Origin: Bacteriovoracaceae bacterium UBA4573
GTDB lineage: Bacteria > Bdellovibrionota > UBA1018 > UBA923
Assembly (NCBI GenBank): GCA_002387735.1
Contig: DGKJ01000039.1
Location: 1-8,787, forward strand
Direction of reading: 5' to 3'
Length of the DNA: 8,787 nt
This document shows, one piece after another, positions 1-6,458 of the stretch (positions within the stretch are counted from its first letter, which is position 1; each line of letters starts with the position of its first letter). The notes beneath the pieces were generated by a model that worked only from the letters and a program-made list of their open reading frames with translations, did not search any database and was not told where the DNA came from. The position numbers and the translations under genes are program-made.

Positions 1-5
1 AGTCT

Positions 6-11
6 TATAAT
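6..11 (+). promoter_or_regulatory. Candidate -10 box of the AAA+/M41 gene
   Basis: A perfect TATAAT hexamer lies 38 bases before the TTG start of the large gene, which would give a leader of about 30 bases. The -35 region falls outside the window, so only half of the promoter can be judged. A stop codon at 8-10, in frame with the gene, overlaps the box and shows that the reading frame cannot begin further upstream. Confidence 0.45.
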
Positions 12-32
12 ACCCACACCTCAATTCCTTAG

Positions 33-42
33 AGTGGTACCC
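33..42. repeat. 10-bp inverted repeat flanking the AAA+/M41 gene (left copy)
   Basis: AGTGGTACCC here is the exact reverse complement of GGGTACCACT at 3405-3414, just after the stop of the large gene, so the two copies bracket that gene. The core contains the palindrome GGTACC, which makes a chance match somewhat more likely. No target-site duplication or longer terminal repeat is visible, so a mobile-element reading is not supported. Confidence 0.3.
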
Positions 43-49
43 CTCTTTA

Positions 50-3000
50 TTGAAATTTTCCCAGCCAAACGCCTTTTTGTTCGGAGCAACGGACTTTAAA
101 GGTCGCATTATTGCACGTATCGAACACCCCATTGATGGTAAAGAATATCTCTTTATTAGTAAGAAACGGACTCCGACAAACTATCAACCAATGAACACGC
201 TTTTCCATTGGCAGAGTCCCATTCCCGGAGAGATCGCCGAACAAGTGCCCAATCCCCACGGAGAAGGTTTTTTTACCCTGCTCACCAACGGCGCGCTTAT
301 CTACGCTCGCCCATTTCCCCGCTGGCCGGAAAGCGTCCAGACCAAAGTTGTTCTTCCTCCGGGCTCCGTACAAAGCATGGTCGCAGCCCATGGAAAACTC
401 TTTGCCGTTTCCAATGGGCGACTCATCACCGTTAAACCGTCTGGGAAAATGCAACTTTTTGGATTGCCAGCCCAACTACACCCATCTTCTGCAGTTTCGA
501 TTGCGGCGAGTTATTCGTTTAAAGCAGCCGAACCGAAACTCATTGCGGGAAAACTTCAATTAGCGGCAACGCAGGAAACGAATGCGAATTTTTTCGCGCA
601 GCTAGAACACTTCAAAAAAGCTCTGCGTGAAACAGTTTTGGACCAAAGCGAGTACACCGACGCTTTGGTCGACGCTTACCGCGATTCCATGATTGCAACC
701 ACGCCGAGGGACCGAGTCAAGGTGGTCTTAGTGACCGGCCCCACCAGCGCGGGCAAAACATTCGGTGCAGAAAAATTCGCGGAGATCGTCTTGCAGAATC
801 CGCGGGCTGTTTTATCGCTCGACATGACTCACTATGCCGATGAGAACGGAACCCAGATTGGCACCCATCGACTTCTTGGCATGCCGATCGGCTACCAGGA
901 CCAACAAAAGTTTAAGGGTGTACTGCCTGAGTTTTTGCGGGGCCCGGGACGCGGACGAAACGTTATTATTTTGAACGAATTCGATAAATCGGGGCCAAAG
1001 GCAGCACGCGTGCTCATGGAAGCTTTCGACACTGGCATTTTGCAGTCGGGCGACGGACTAAATGATGCTTTGGGAAATTCGGTCGTCATCATTACGGCTA
1101 ACAAGGGCGAGGATTTGATCTATCCGCACGGCTTAAAAAAGCCACTAACCCGAAGCGAACAACGCGCACGACTGTCTAAACTGACTGACGCCAAAATACG
1201 GGAACTTTTTTTACGCCCAGATCCCAATAATCTTTACGACCAATCACAGGTGCTGGACCGCTCCTTCATGCAGCGAATTTATCGCGCAGTACCTGTGGGC
1301 CCCATTTCTTTTGAAAGTGCGCAGACTGTCGCTCGTCGGAAGGCCGAACTACTCGCCAGCGGCATAGCGAATAACGGCGTAACTTTGGCGTTCGATGACG
1401 CACTTTTTAATCACATTGTAGAAGACTCTTTTACACCTCAAGACGGCGTTCGCTCGGTAGAAAGAAAAACCGCGAAGATCGTGGGCGACATTCTGGGTGA
1501 ACTGCAAAAGGATGCTGCGTTATTGGAGCAAATTATTACTCGTGGATCGCTGGTCCGGGTGACCTATGAAAACGAAAAAATCCTCGCGCGCCTTACCGAC
1601 GATGCGTCGGTACTCGCCACACTTGCGGCCCCCGATAAAAAGAACCTTTTAAACCGCCGGTTACAATCGCCGAGTGAACGCGCAAAAATTCGTGACTATG
1701 CCCACAAGTTAAAAGAGACCGTATTCGGCCAGGACGAAGCCATCGAAATGACTGCCCAGGCTATGCGGGCTAGGGAAATGAACCCGAACATCGCCCAGCC
1801 GGTCGCCATGCTTTTTTTAGGACCCACGGGTAATGGAAAAACCGAACTTGCACGAGCCATTGCCGAAGTTCGTTACGGCAATTCTGAGCAAATGAAGAAG
1901 TTCGACATGGGGGCACTGAAAAACGCGGACGACCTTAAGAATTTTTTTGGTGGGACTCGCGGTTACATGGGTTCAAACACAATGTCCCCCTTCGAGCGGT
2001 TCTTAAACGATTTCCCTGAAGGCGGCGTGGTCGTGTTCGATGAAATTGGAAACATGGGTCGCACTCCCCAAGAAAAACAAACCATGTTGGAGGTGTTTTA
2101 CCCCATTCTTGACGACGGCTCCTGGACAAGCCCTCTTGGCAAAGTTTACGACGAACTTCGCAAGTACACCTTCATTTTCACTGGAAACGAGTTGCAAGAA
2201 TTCTTTAACGATATGCCAAACGACGATTTACGGGAGGCCGTCTGGCGCCAAACGAAGTCGAAACCCATGATCGAATCAGCCCTGGTAAAAAACCACGGCT
2301 GGCCGCCTGCACTCATTGGGCGATTTGAAAACAACCTGGTTCTTTTTCGGCCGGTCACATCTGAGGTCCGACGAAAAGTTTCAGAAAAACTGGTGAACCA
2401 AGCGCTCGCCGGACTTCGAAAGGCTCACAATTTAGGACCGATTGAGTTTTCTCAGTCCTTTTATCAAAAACTGGGCGATACATTTTTTACCCACGACAAG
2501 GGAGCGCGCTCTATTCGAGGGGTAGTGAACAATGCGCTCGTATCTTTGATGGGGGATGCGATTCTTGAGTCCTACGAGCACGGGCTTCCCGAAAGTGCCC
2601 GTTTCGACCTGGAACTTCGAGACAACTTTGACGGTCGTAACTTTCGAAGCGCGAGCGCTGCCCCTGAACGCACGGTTACTCTGGCTGCGAAAGTTATAAG
2701 TGGCTCCCCCGGTGAGGAACGTGAACGGATTTTTTTTAAAGACGTATCAACCGATGCCGCCGGAATTCAAATTTTGAACATTCAAGATTTTCGCCGAACC
2801 ACTTTTCACGAAGTCGGGCACGCCGTCGTCAACGATCCAGCAAAAACGGGGGAAACATTGGCCTGGTTGACCACCCGAGGCACTGGTAATTTTGCTGGCT
2901 ATGCCCGTTACGACCGTACTCAAGTTTCACTCACTCGATCGGTCGCAATCGCCAAAATCGGAACCATGTTGGGTGGGCGCATGGCCGAAGTGCTCATGGG

Positions 3001-3388
3001 ATTTGAACCCTCCCACGGCGCGATGAACGACTTCATACAAGCGACCACCATGGCAGAAGACGCTGTTCTCAAGTATCGGTTAGTCGCTCCCGACGTCGCC
3101 ATCATGGTGGCAGACCGAGCGATAGCCCTACAGGACCCCATCGTCCAAGGCGAGATTCAAAAACTATTACGACTTGGGCAAGAATACGCAGAGGCTCGCA
3201 TTCGGTCCCGCATTGCCCTCTTTCGCCTTACCAGCGCCCGCTTGTTGAAATACAGCACGATCGATGGCGCAACCTTCAAGACGCTCGAACAAATCGCGGG
3301 CGACCCGCATTACCTAGAAAAGGAGCGGGTCCAGACGGGGTGCAATCGCGTTCTTTCCCCGCACTCAGGCGGGGGCCCTTCAATTTGA
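50..3388 (+). CDS. Tandem ClpB-type AAA+ ATPase fused to FtsH-type M41 peptidase
   Basis: Predicted soluble ATP-dependent protease of 1112 residues. Residues 1-165 are beta-rich and unrecognised, vaguely like propeller blades. AAA1 (about 190-500): Walker A GPTSAGKT 230-237, pore-loop Y282, Walker B ILNE with Asn309 in place of the usual Asp and Glu310 kept, sensor-1 N351, Arg-finger candidate R409, sensor-2 R468. AAA2 (about 555-880): GQDEAIE entry motif, Walker A GPTGNGKT 591-598, pore loop GYMG 638-641, Walker B VVFDE with D664-E665, N713, R758, R820. M41 domain (about 905-1090): HEVGH at 920-924, a GGRMAE motif and D994 as third zinc ligand, ending in the LLKYSTID helix typical of FtsH. 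Both ATPase modules resemble ClpB D2, not the FtsH AAA, and no membrane helix is seen. The TTG start is preferred because an in-frame stop lies at 8-10 and the next ATG (191) has no ribosome site; the TTG itself has only a weak one. The last 18 residues look unconserved. The domain calls are firm; the cellular role and protease activity are inferred. Confidence 0.9.
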   Translation: MKFSQPNAFLFGATDFKGRIIARIEHPIDGKEYLFISKKRTPTNYQPMNTLFHWQSPIPGEIAEQVPNPHGEGFFTLLTNGALIYARPFPRWPESVQTKVVLPPGSVQSMVAAHGKLFAVSNGRLITVKPSGKMQLFGLPAQLHPSSAVSIAASYSFKAAEPKLIAGKLQLAATQETNANFFAQLEHFKKALRETVLDQSEYTDALVDAYRDSMIATTPRDRVKVVLVTGPTSAGKTFGAEKFAEIVLQNPRAVLSLDMTHYADENGTQIGTHRLLGMPIGYQDQQKFKGVLPEFLRGPGRGRNVIILNEFDKSGPKAARVLMEAFDTGILQSGDGLNDALGNSVVIITANKGEDLIYPHGLKKPLTRSEQRARLSKLTDAKIRELFLRPDPNNLYDQSQVLDRSFMQRIYRAVPVGPISFESAQTVARRKAELLASGIANNGVTLAFDDALFNHIVEDSFTPQDGVRSVERKTAKIVGDILGELQKDAALLEQIITRGSLVRVTYENEKILARLTDDASVLATLAAPDKKNLLNRRLQSPSERAKIRDYAHKLKETVFGQDEAIEMTAQAMRAREMNPNIAQPVAMLFLGPTGNGKTELARAIAEVRYGNSEQMKKFDMGALKNADDLKNFFGGTRGYMGSNTMSPFERFLNDFPEGGVVVFDEIGNMGRTPQEKQTMLEVFYPILDDGSWTSPLGKVYDELRKYTFIFTGNELQEFFNDMPNDDLREAVWRQTKSKPMIESALVKNHGWPPALIGRFENNLVLFRPVTSEVRRKVSEKLVNQALAGLRKAHNLGPIEFSQSFYQKLGDTFFTHDKGARSIRGVVNNALVSLMGDAILESYEHGLPESARFDLELRDNFDGRNFRSASAAPERTVTLAAKVISGSPGEERERIFFKDVSTDAAGIQILNIQDFRRTTFHEVGHAVVNDPAKTGETLAWLTTRGTGNFAGYARYDRTQVSLTRSVAIAKIGTMLGGRMAEVLMGFEPSHGAMNDFIQATTMAEDAVLKYRLVAPDVAIMVADRAIALQDPIVQGEIQKLLRLGQEYAEARIRSRIALFRLTSARLLKYSTIDGATFKTLEQIAGDPHYLEKERVQTGCNRVLSPHSGGGPSI
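2711..2739 (+). other. Possible -1 slippage site at the ATPase/peptidase junction
   Basis: Eight T residues (2730-2737) are read ATT TTT TTT AAA, which gives an in-frame slippery heptamer T-TTT-TTT at 2731-2737. A -1 slip puts TAA (2737-2739) next, ending the protein at residue 896, after the AAA2 small domain and before the M41 domain. One extra U in the transcript gives the same stop. GGTGAGG at 2711-2717 is Shine-Dalgarno-like and sits 13 bases before the heptamer, about where E. coli dnaX carries its stimulator. No clear downstream hairpin was found, and similar T7 runs occur elsewhere in this gene, so the site may be accidental. Confidence 0.3.
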
Positions 3389-3398
3389 CTCTGGCCCC
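3372..3398 (+). terminator. Weak GC hairpin around the AAA+/M41 stop codon
   Basis: GGGGCC (3372-3377) can pair with GGCCCC (3393-3398) across a 15-base loop that contains the TGA stop at 3386-3388. A second small hairpin (GATA..GGG / CCC..TATC, 3399-3422) follows. Neither has a T-run, so this is not a classical intrinsic terminator. It is simply the only structure near the gene end. Confidence 0.2.
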
Positions 3399-3514
3399 GA
3401 TATTGGGTACCACTGCCCTATCTCAATGCGCAGCATCATCACGGATGAAAGAATGGTTTTAAATGAGGCGCTAAGTACCTGTTTTTAAAGAATTTAAATT
3501 AAGTTCTTTTTTAG

Positions 3515-3542
3515 TTGATTTTTTTGCTCAGAAATAGAAAAT
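3515..3542 (+). promoter_or_regulatory. Candidate promoter of the three-gene exported-protein operon
   Basis: The gap after the large gene (3389-3569) is clearly AT-rich in its second half and holds no plausible ORF. The best sigma-70-like pair is TTGATT (3515-3520), 16 bases, then GAAAAT (3537-3542), each matching consensus at 4 of 6 positions. Other AT-rich -10 candidates, such as TAAATT at 3495-3500, lack a matching -35. The gap and the strong ribosome site that follows suggest transcription starts here independently of the upstream gene. Confidence 0.3.
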
Positions 3543-3569
3543 AGCTCATCATTTTTTAGGAGAACGGAA

Positions 3570-4841
3570 ATGAAAAAGGCCATTCTGAAAAAGACCGCCC
3601 TTGCCACACTAGCTATTTCGATCATGGCCCTTTTGTGCGCCAACAGCCAGGAACTGCGGGCAGAAGAGTATGAATTTCCGACCTACGACCAACCCAAAAA
3701 GAAAGCCTCCTCCAAAAAGGCCGGCGGGAAAAAGAAGACCGAAAAAAAACGTACTGAAAAACAACCAGACTTCTTGTTCCCTCAACTAGACGCCGCCTTG
3801 GTGAACCAATGTGACTTCGATGTAACCGAAGAAGTTGCCGTCGCCAAAGCAGCTGCCGACAATTCCTACGCAGTGGACCTCGCTGATCTCACCCCACCCG
3901 TTGAAACATTGCGCCGTCTGGAGTGCCGCACTGAAAAAGGCAATCCGTTATCGGCTGTTTACGTAGTGGATTTCGAACTTCGTGAAGGCAGTGCCGGTGG
4001 AAAAGCTTGGCAAGCGCAAATGATTAGCGGTTCTTTAAGCGACAAAGACCGCGTAAAAGTAATTTTTGACCAATTCGTAGACGCTACATGGATCTCTTAC
4101 CAAAAGGCGTTGTTAAAGAAACTTTCCAAAAATAACACGGCTCGAGTTTTCGCGAGGCACTTTAAAGACGGAACAAGCTCAATTGAAGTGTCGTGGACCG
4201 AAAATGCGACTCCGAAACCAAAAAAACAGAAAAAAAACGTACAGGCCGAAGTTATCAAACCGGTCACGGTTGAACACTCAATGTTCGTAATCTACTCGGC
4301 CGACGGTTACGAAATGTTCCGAAAGTACGACAGTCAAAAAATTCGCGGCAGCGAAGAATCTGACCGCGACGTATTGCTTGATAGAACCGTGGTGTATAAC
4401 AAGGATTTAGTCGTATCGCTCAGTGATTACGCCTATGCGAAAGACAACCCGCTCGCCGATGAGCGATCTTCCCGAGTAGTATCCATCGTCAGTCAAGGTA
4501 TAGGGCTCGCCTATTCCAGCACTGCGATCGACGGCAATAAAAATGATCGCACTTTTTCCCTACTTAAGACTTCTTTGAAAACCGGTAATTTCGAACCCGC
4601 AATTATTATTCCCACAAACATTTCGGTTGATACACAGTGGAACAATATCTTCGGCTGGTTAAAAGAAATTACTTTGGAACTGTCGCAAGAAGGCAAAGTG
4701 GCACGAGTTAATTTGGCTGGCGACGAACTTGGGAAGCTTTTCATCGATGCGGACCAAATGGTATCGACCCCTTGGTTTGGAATGACCAAAGAAACTTCTG
4801 ACAGTTATGTGAGAAAGATTTATTCACGATTTCAACAGTAA
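3570..4841 (+). CDS. Secreted protein of unknown function with Lys-rich N-terminal tail
   Basis: A 423-residue protein that I do not recognise. A basic stretch (KKAILKK) followed by a hydrophobic core (about 9-23) makes a Sec signal peptide, with likely cleavage around residues 24-31 (LRA followed by EEYEF). Cys23 is not in a good lipobox (ALLC), so a soluble periplasmic or secreted form is more likely than a lipoprotein. Residues 43-64 hold 11 Lys and one Arg among Ser, Gly, Thr and Glu, probably a disordered tail. The rest alternates beta-like and helical stretches, with a second Lys cluster near residue 217-223. Only two Cys are left in the mature part. The start is set by AGGAG at 3558-3562, seven bases before ATG. 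It is first in an apparent operon, 24 bases before the next gene, whose two members are cysteine-rich putative lipoproteins. A cell-envelope role is an inference from signal peptide and neighbours only. Confidence 0.85.
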   Translation: MKKAILKKTALATLAISIMALLCANSQELRAEEYEFPTYDQPKKKASSKKAGGKKKTEKKRTEKQPDFLFPQLDAALVNQCDFDVTEEVAVAKAAADNSYAVDLADLTPPVETLRRLECRTEKGNPLSAVYVVDFELREGSAGGKAWQAQMISGSLSDKDRVKVIFDQFVDATWISYQKALLKKLSKNNTARVFARHFKDGTSSIEVSWTENATPKPKKQKKNVQAEVIKPVTVEHSMFVIYSADGYEMFRKYDSQKIRGSEESDRDVLLDRTVVYNKDLVVSLSDYAYAKDNPLADERSSRVVSIVSQGIGLAYSSTAIDGNKNDRTFSLLKTSLKTGNFEPAIIIPTNISVDTQWNNIFGWLKEITLELSQEGKVARVNLAGDELGKLFIDADQMVSTPWFGMTKETSDSYVRKIYSRFQQ

Positions 4842-4865
4842 TTAGTAGAACCGGAGACTTGGAAA

Positions 4866-5555
4866 ATGTTCTCGAACATTCGAAATTTTAACCTTAACGC
4901 TCTAACAGCAATCGCCGTTGCCAGCGGGTTATTTTCCATGGCTTGCGGCACGGAATCACCAACAGACAACAATTCGGCCGCAAACCAAACACAGGTATTT
5001 CGTTCAAACGTCAACGGCGGCATTGCGACCGACGAACAAAATGCTCAGGCCAACCTAGACACTGATCGCTGTGGCGAAATGGTGCGTCTCGTAAACCTGT
5101 CGTTTGAATTAACAGAATCTCTTATGGATCACCGCCTAGCTCTGGGGCGTGGTAAGAAAAAAGCTAAGCTCCCCGGCGCGCTTACTAAAACCGCTCTGGG
5201 CAGAGATCGCAGCGCGGGTGCCGCTTGTATTTTAGCGGTGAAATACGGATGTGATCGCATTCCCCAAAATTGTGACGAATACATTTCCGCTGAATGGCTC
5301 GCAAAGATTGGCAACCGCGAAGACTTCTGCTTTTACACCACTGAAGTCATTGAAGTGGCAAAAAGCGGACTCGACTCTACTTTTTCATACCAGAAGAAAA
5401 TTGCTCCTAAGAAAAGCACCAAAAAGAGCCCCGATATTTTAGAAACATTAAAAAATTCTCAACAAGTTCTTTTAGAAACGAAAGAAACGGCCTGTAAAAT
5501 TGATGCGTCGCTAAACTGCTCTCCGGCGCACGAAAGTTGTGTATTAAAGAGGTAA
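4866..5555 (+). CDS. Cysteine-rich putative lipoprotein, paralogue of the next gene
   Basis: A 229-residue exported protein of unknown function. A hydrophobic segment (about 10-26) ends at Cys27 in FSMAC-G; Ser at -3 is atypical for a lipobox, but A-C-G and the polar, Asn/Thr-rich stretch after it fit a lipoprotein with a flexible linker (28-65). The mature domain has eight further Cys at 69, 121, 129, 136, 155, 210, 218 and 225, an even number that suits disulfides in the periplasm. The spacing C69-x51-C121-x7-C129 is repeated exactly in the next gene, and C-x6-C-x18-C has a counterpart of x6 and x16 there. A Lys-rich patch lies near 92-100. CGGAG at 4852-4856, nine bases before ATG, supports the start. 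The 24-base gap before and 2-base gap after suggest co-transcription with both neighbours. No catalytic motif is seen. Confidence 0.85.
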   Translation: MFSNIRNFNLNALTAIAVASGLFSMACGTESPTDNNSAANQTQVFRSNVNGGIATDEQNAQANLDTDRCGEMVRLVNLSFELTESLMDHRLALGRGKKKAKLPGALTKTALGRDRSAGAACILAVKYGCDRIPQNCDEYISAEWLAKIGNREDFCFYTTEVIEVAKSGLDSTFSYQKKIAPKKSTKKSPDILETLKNSQQVLLETKETACKIDASLNCSPAHESCVLKR

Positions 5556-5557
5556 TT

Positions 5558-6397
5558 ATGAAAAATATTTTTGTTTTATTTTTGGCCACTTTGGCAATTT
5601 CGGCCTGTGGCAACGCTGATGAGAACAGACCCGACGCTGGTGAGATAGATGCTGGCGCAGTAGATGCGGGCGAGGTCTTAGTACAAGCTCCGGAAGTAGA
5701 AGAAACCATAGTGGGTGATGTTCGCGACCCGATGGAGCGGATCACGATGGACCAAGCTGGAGTTGATCTTTCGGATGCCGACCGTAAAAAAATATGTTCG
5801 CGTATTGAGCAGTTAAAAGAACGTTCAATAATGGCGCGCGATACGGCTTACAACTTTACGGCCAAGCAGCTCAAGGAACTTCCTAAAAAGGCTCAGCAGG
5901 TACTTTCTTTTCAAGCCATGGTTGACGTGCTGGCAATGGACGAAAACACTTGTGAACTTGCAACCTTGTTTGCCTGCAACAGTTTAGAGGGTGCTGATCA
6001 AAATTTTCGCCTTCGCTCTCACTGCAGTGATCCCAAGGTTGTCAACCCACCCATTAACGCTGCGATTGATTCCTTCTGCACAGAAAACCGGGATAAGTGT
6101 GATACCTGGGCGAACTTAACGCGGCCCCAGTCTTTTTCGCTCTATACTTGTCATGCGGTTCACCGCACTTCGGCCTTAGTCGATAACTTCAGTGAAGCGC
6201 TCAAAGATTCCTTGGTAATTAAGCGTGGTAAAACCGCGAAGCTTCGCGGAGACGGCGGCGAAACTTACAAATCTCTTATGAAGACGGTTTCTGAGAGTAT
6301 TGACGTGATGAATTTCATTCACCGAGCGGCCGACAAGACTTCGCTGGAGTGCTCCAAGAAGATTGTAAAATACTACGCTGAAACGCTTGCAAACTAA
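5558..6397 (+). CDS. Cysteine-rich lipoprotein with Asp-Ala-Gly repeat linker
   Basis: A 279-residue lipoprotein of unknown function. The start is ATG at 5558, preceded by AGAGG five bases upstream. An in-frame TTG at 5537 would add seven residues ahead of a complete signal peptide and has no ribosome site, so it is rejected. The signal peptide ends in a textbook lipobox I-S-A-C with Cys17, so signal peptidase II processing and lipid anchoring are likely. Residues 26-40 are three tandem DAG-x-[IV] units, then an acidic linker to about residue 70. The folded part carries Cys at 80, 132, 140, 156, 174, 181, 198 and 265. The spacing C-x51-C-x7-C and C-x6-C-x16-C matches the preceding gene, with about 33 extra residues between the two blocks, which points to tandem duplication and divergence. 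It is the last gene of the operon and converges on typA 30 bases away. Confidence 0.87.
   Translation: MKNIFVLFLATLAISACGNADENRPDAGEIDAGAVDAGEVLVQAPEVEETIVGDVRDPMERITMDQAGVDLSDADRKKICSRIEQLKERSIMARDTAYNFTAKQLKELPKKAQQVLSFQAMVDVLAMDENTCELATLFACNSLEGADQNFRLRSHCSDPKVVNPPINAAIDSFCTENRDKCDTWANLTRPQSFSLYTCHAVHRTSALVDNFSEALKDSLVIKRGKTAKLRGDGGETYKSLMKTVSESIDVMNFIHRAADKTSLECSKKIVKYYAETLAN
5633..5677 (+). repeat. Three tandem 15-base units encoding DAG-x-[IV]
   Basis: Three consecutive pentapeptides DAGEI, DAGAV and DAGEV lie in the linker right after the lipidated Cys. The codons differ between units (GAC GCT GGT, GAT GCT GGC, GAT GCG GGC), so the repeat is older than a fresh slippage product or is kept at the protein level. 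It probably acts as an acidic flexible spacer between membrane and folded domain. Confidence 0.75.
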
Positions 6398-6412
6398 GCT
6401 AGGCGAATGTGG

Positions 6413-6458
6413 TCGGACCGAGTGCGTTTAATCGCTGTAACCAAGGCGCTCGGACCGA
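6413..6458. terminator. Imperfect stem-loop between convergent lipoprotein operon and typA
   Basis: TCGGACCGA occurs twice as a direct repeat (6413-6421 and 6450-6458). Because each copy is a palindrome around a central A, the two pair with each other: TCGG, an A:A mismatch, then CCGAGTGC against GCGCTCGG, with one G:T pair and a 20-base loop (6426-6445). It starts 16 bases after the lipoprotein stop, and the typA stop codon (6428-6430) lies in the loop. No T-run follows on either strand, so it may serve as a shared 3' end, transcript stabiliser or block to read-through, not a classical terminator. Confidence 0.4.

Noticed and set aside
47..475. 142-codon open frame on the - strand near the window start
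   Set aside because: It is antisense to the N-terminal part of the AAA+/M41 gene, shows no family motif, and has no supporting start signal.
33..3414. Mobile element bounded by terminal inverted repeats
   Set aside because: Only 10 bp match, no target duplication, and the enclosed gene is no transposase.
5537..5557. TTG start for the second lipoprotein
   Set aside because: ATG at 5558 has AGAGG at proper distance and opens a textbook signal peptide; the extension would overlap the previous gene and add MCIKEVI before it.
5407..5745. 112-codon open frame on the - strand across the two lipoprotein genes
   Set aside because: It overlaps two genes with good starts and signal peptides; its product resembles antisense translation.
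6413..6458. Classical Rho-independent terminator
   Set aside because: A stem-loop is present but no T-run follows it on either strand, so it is reported only as a possible 3' structure.
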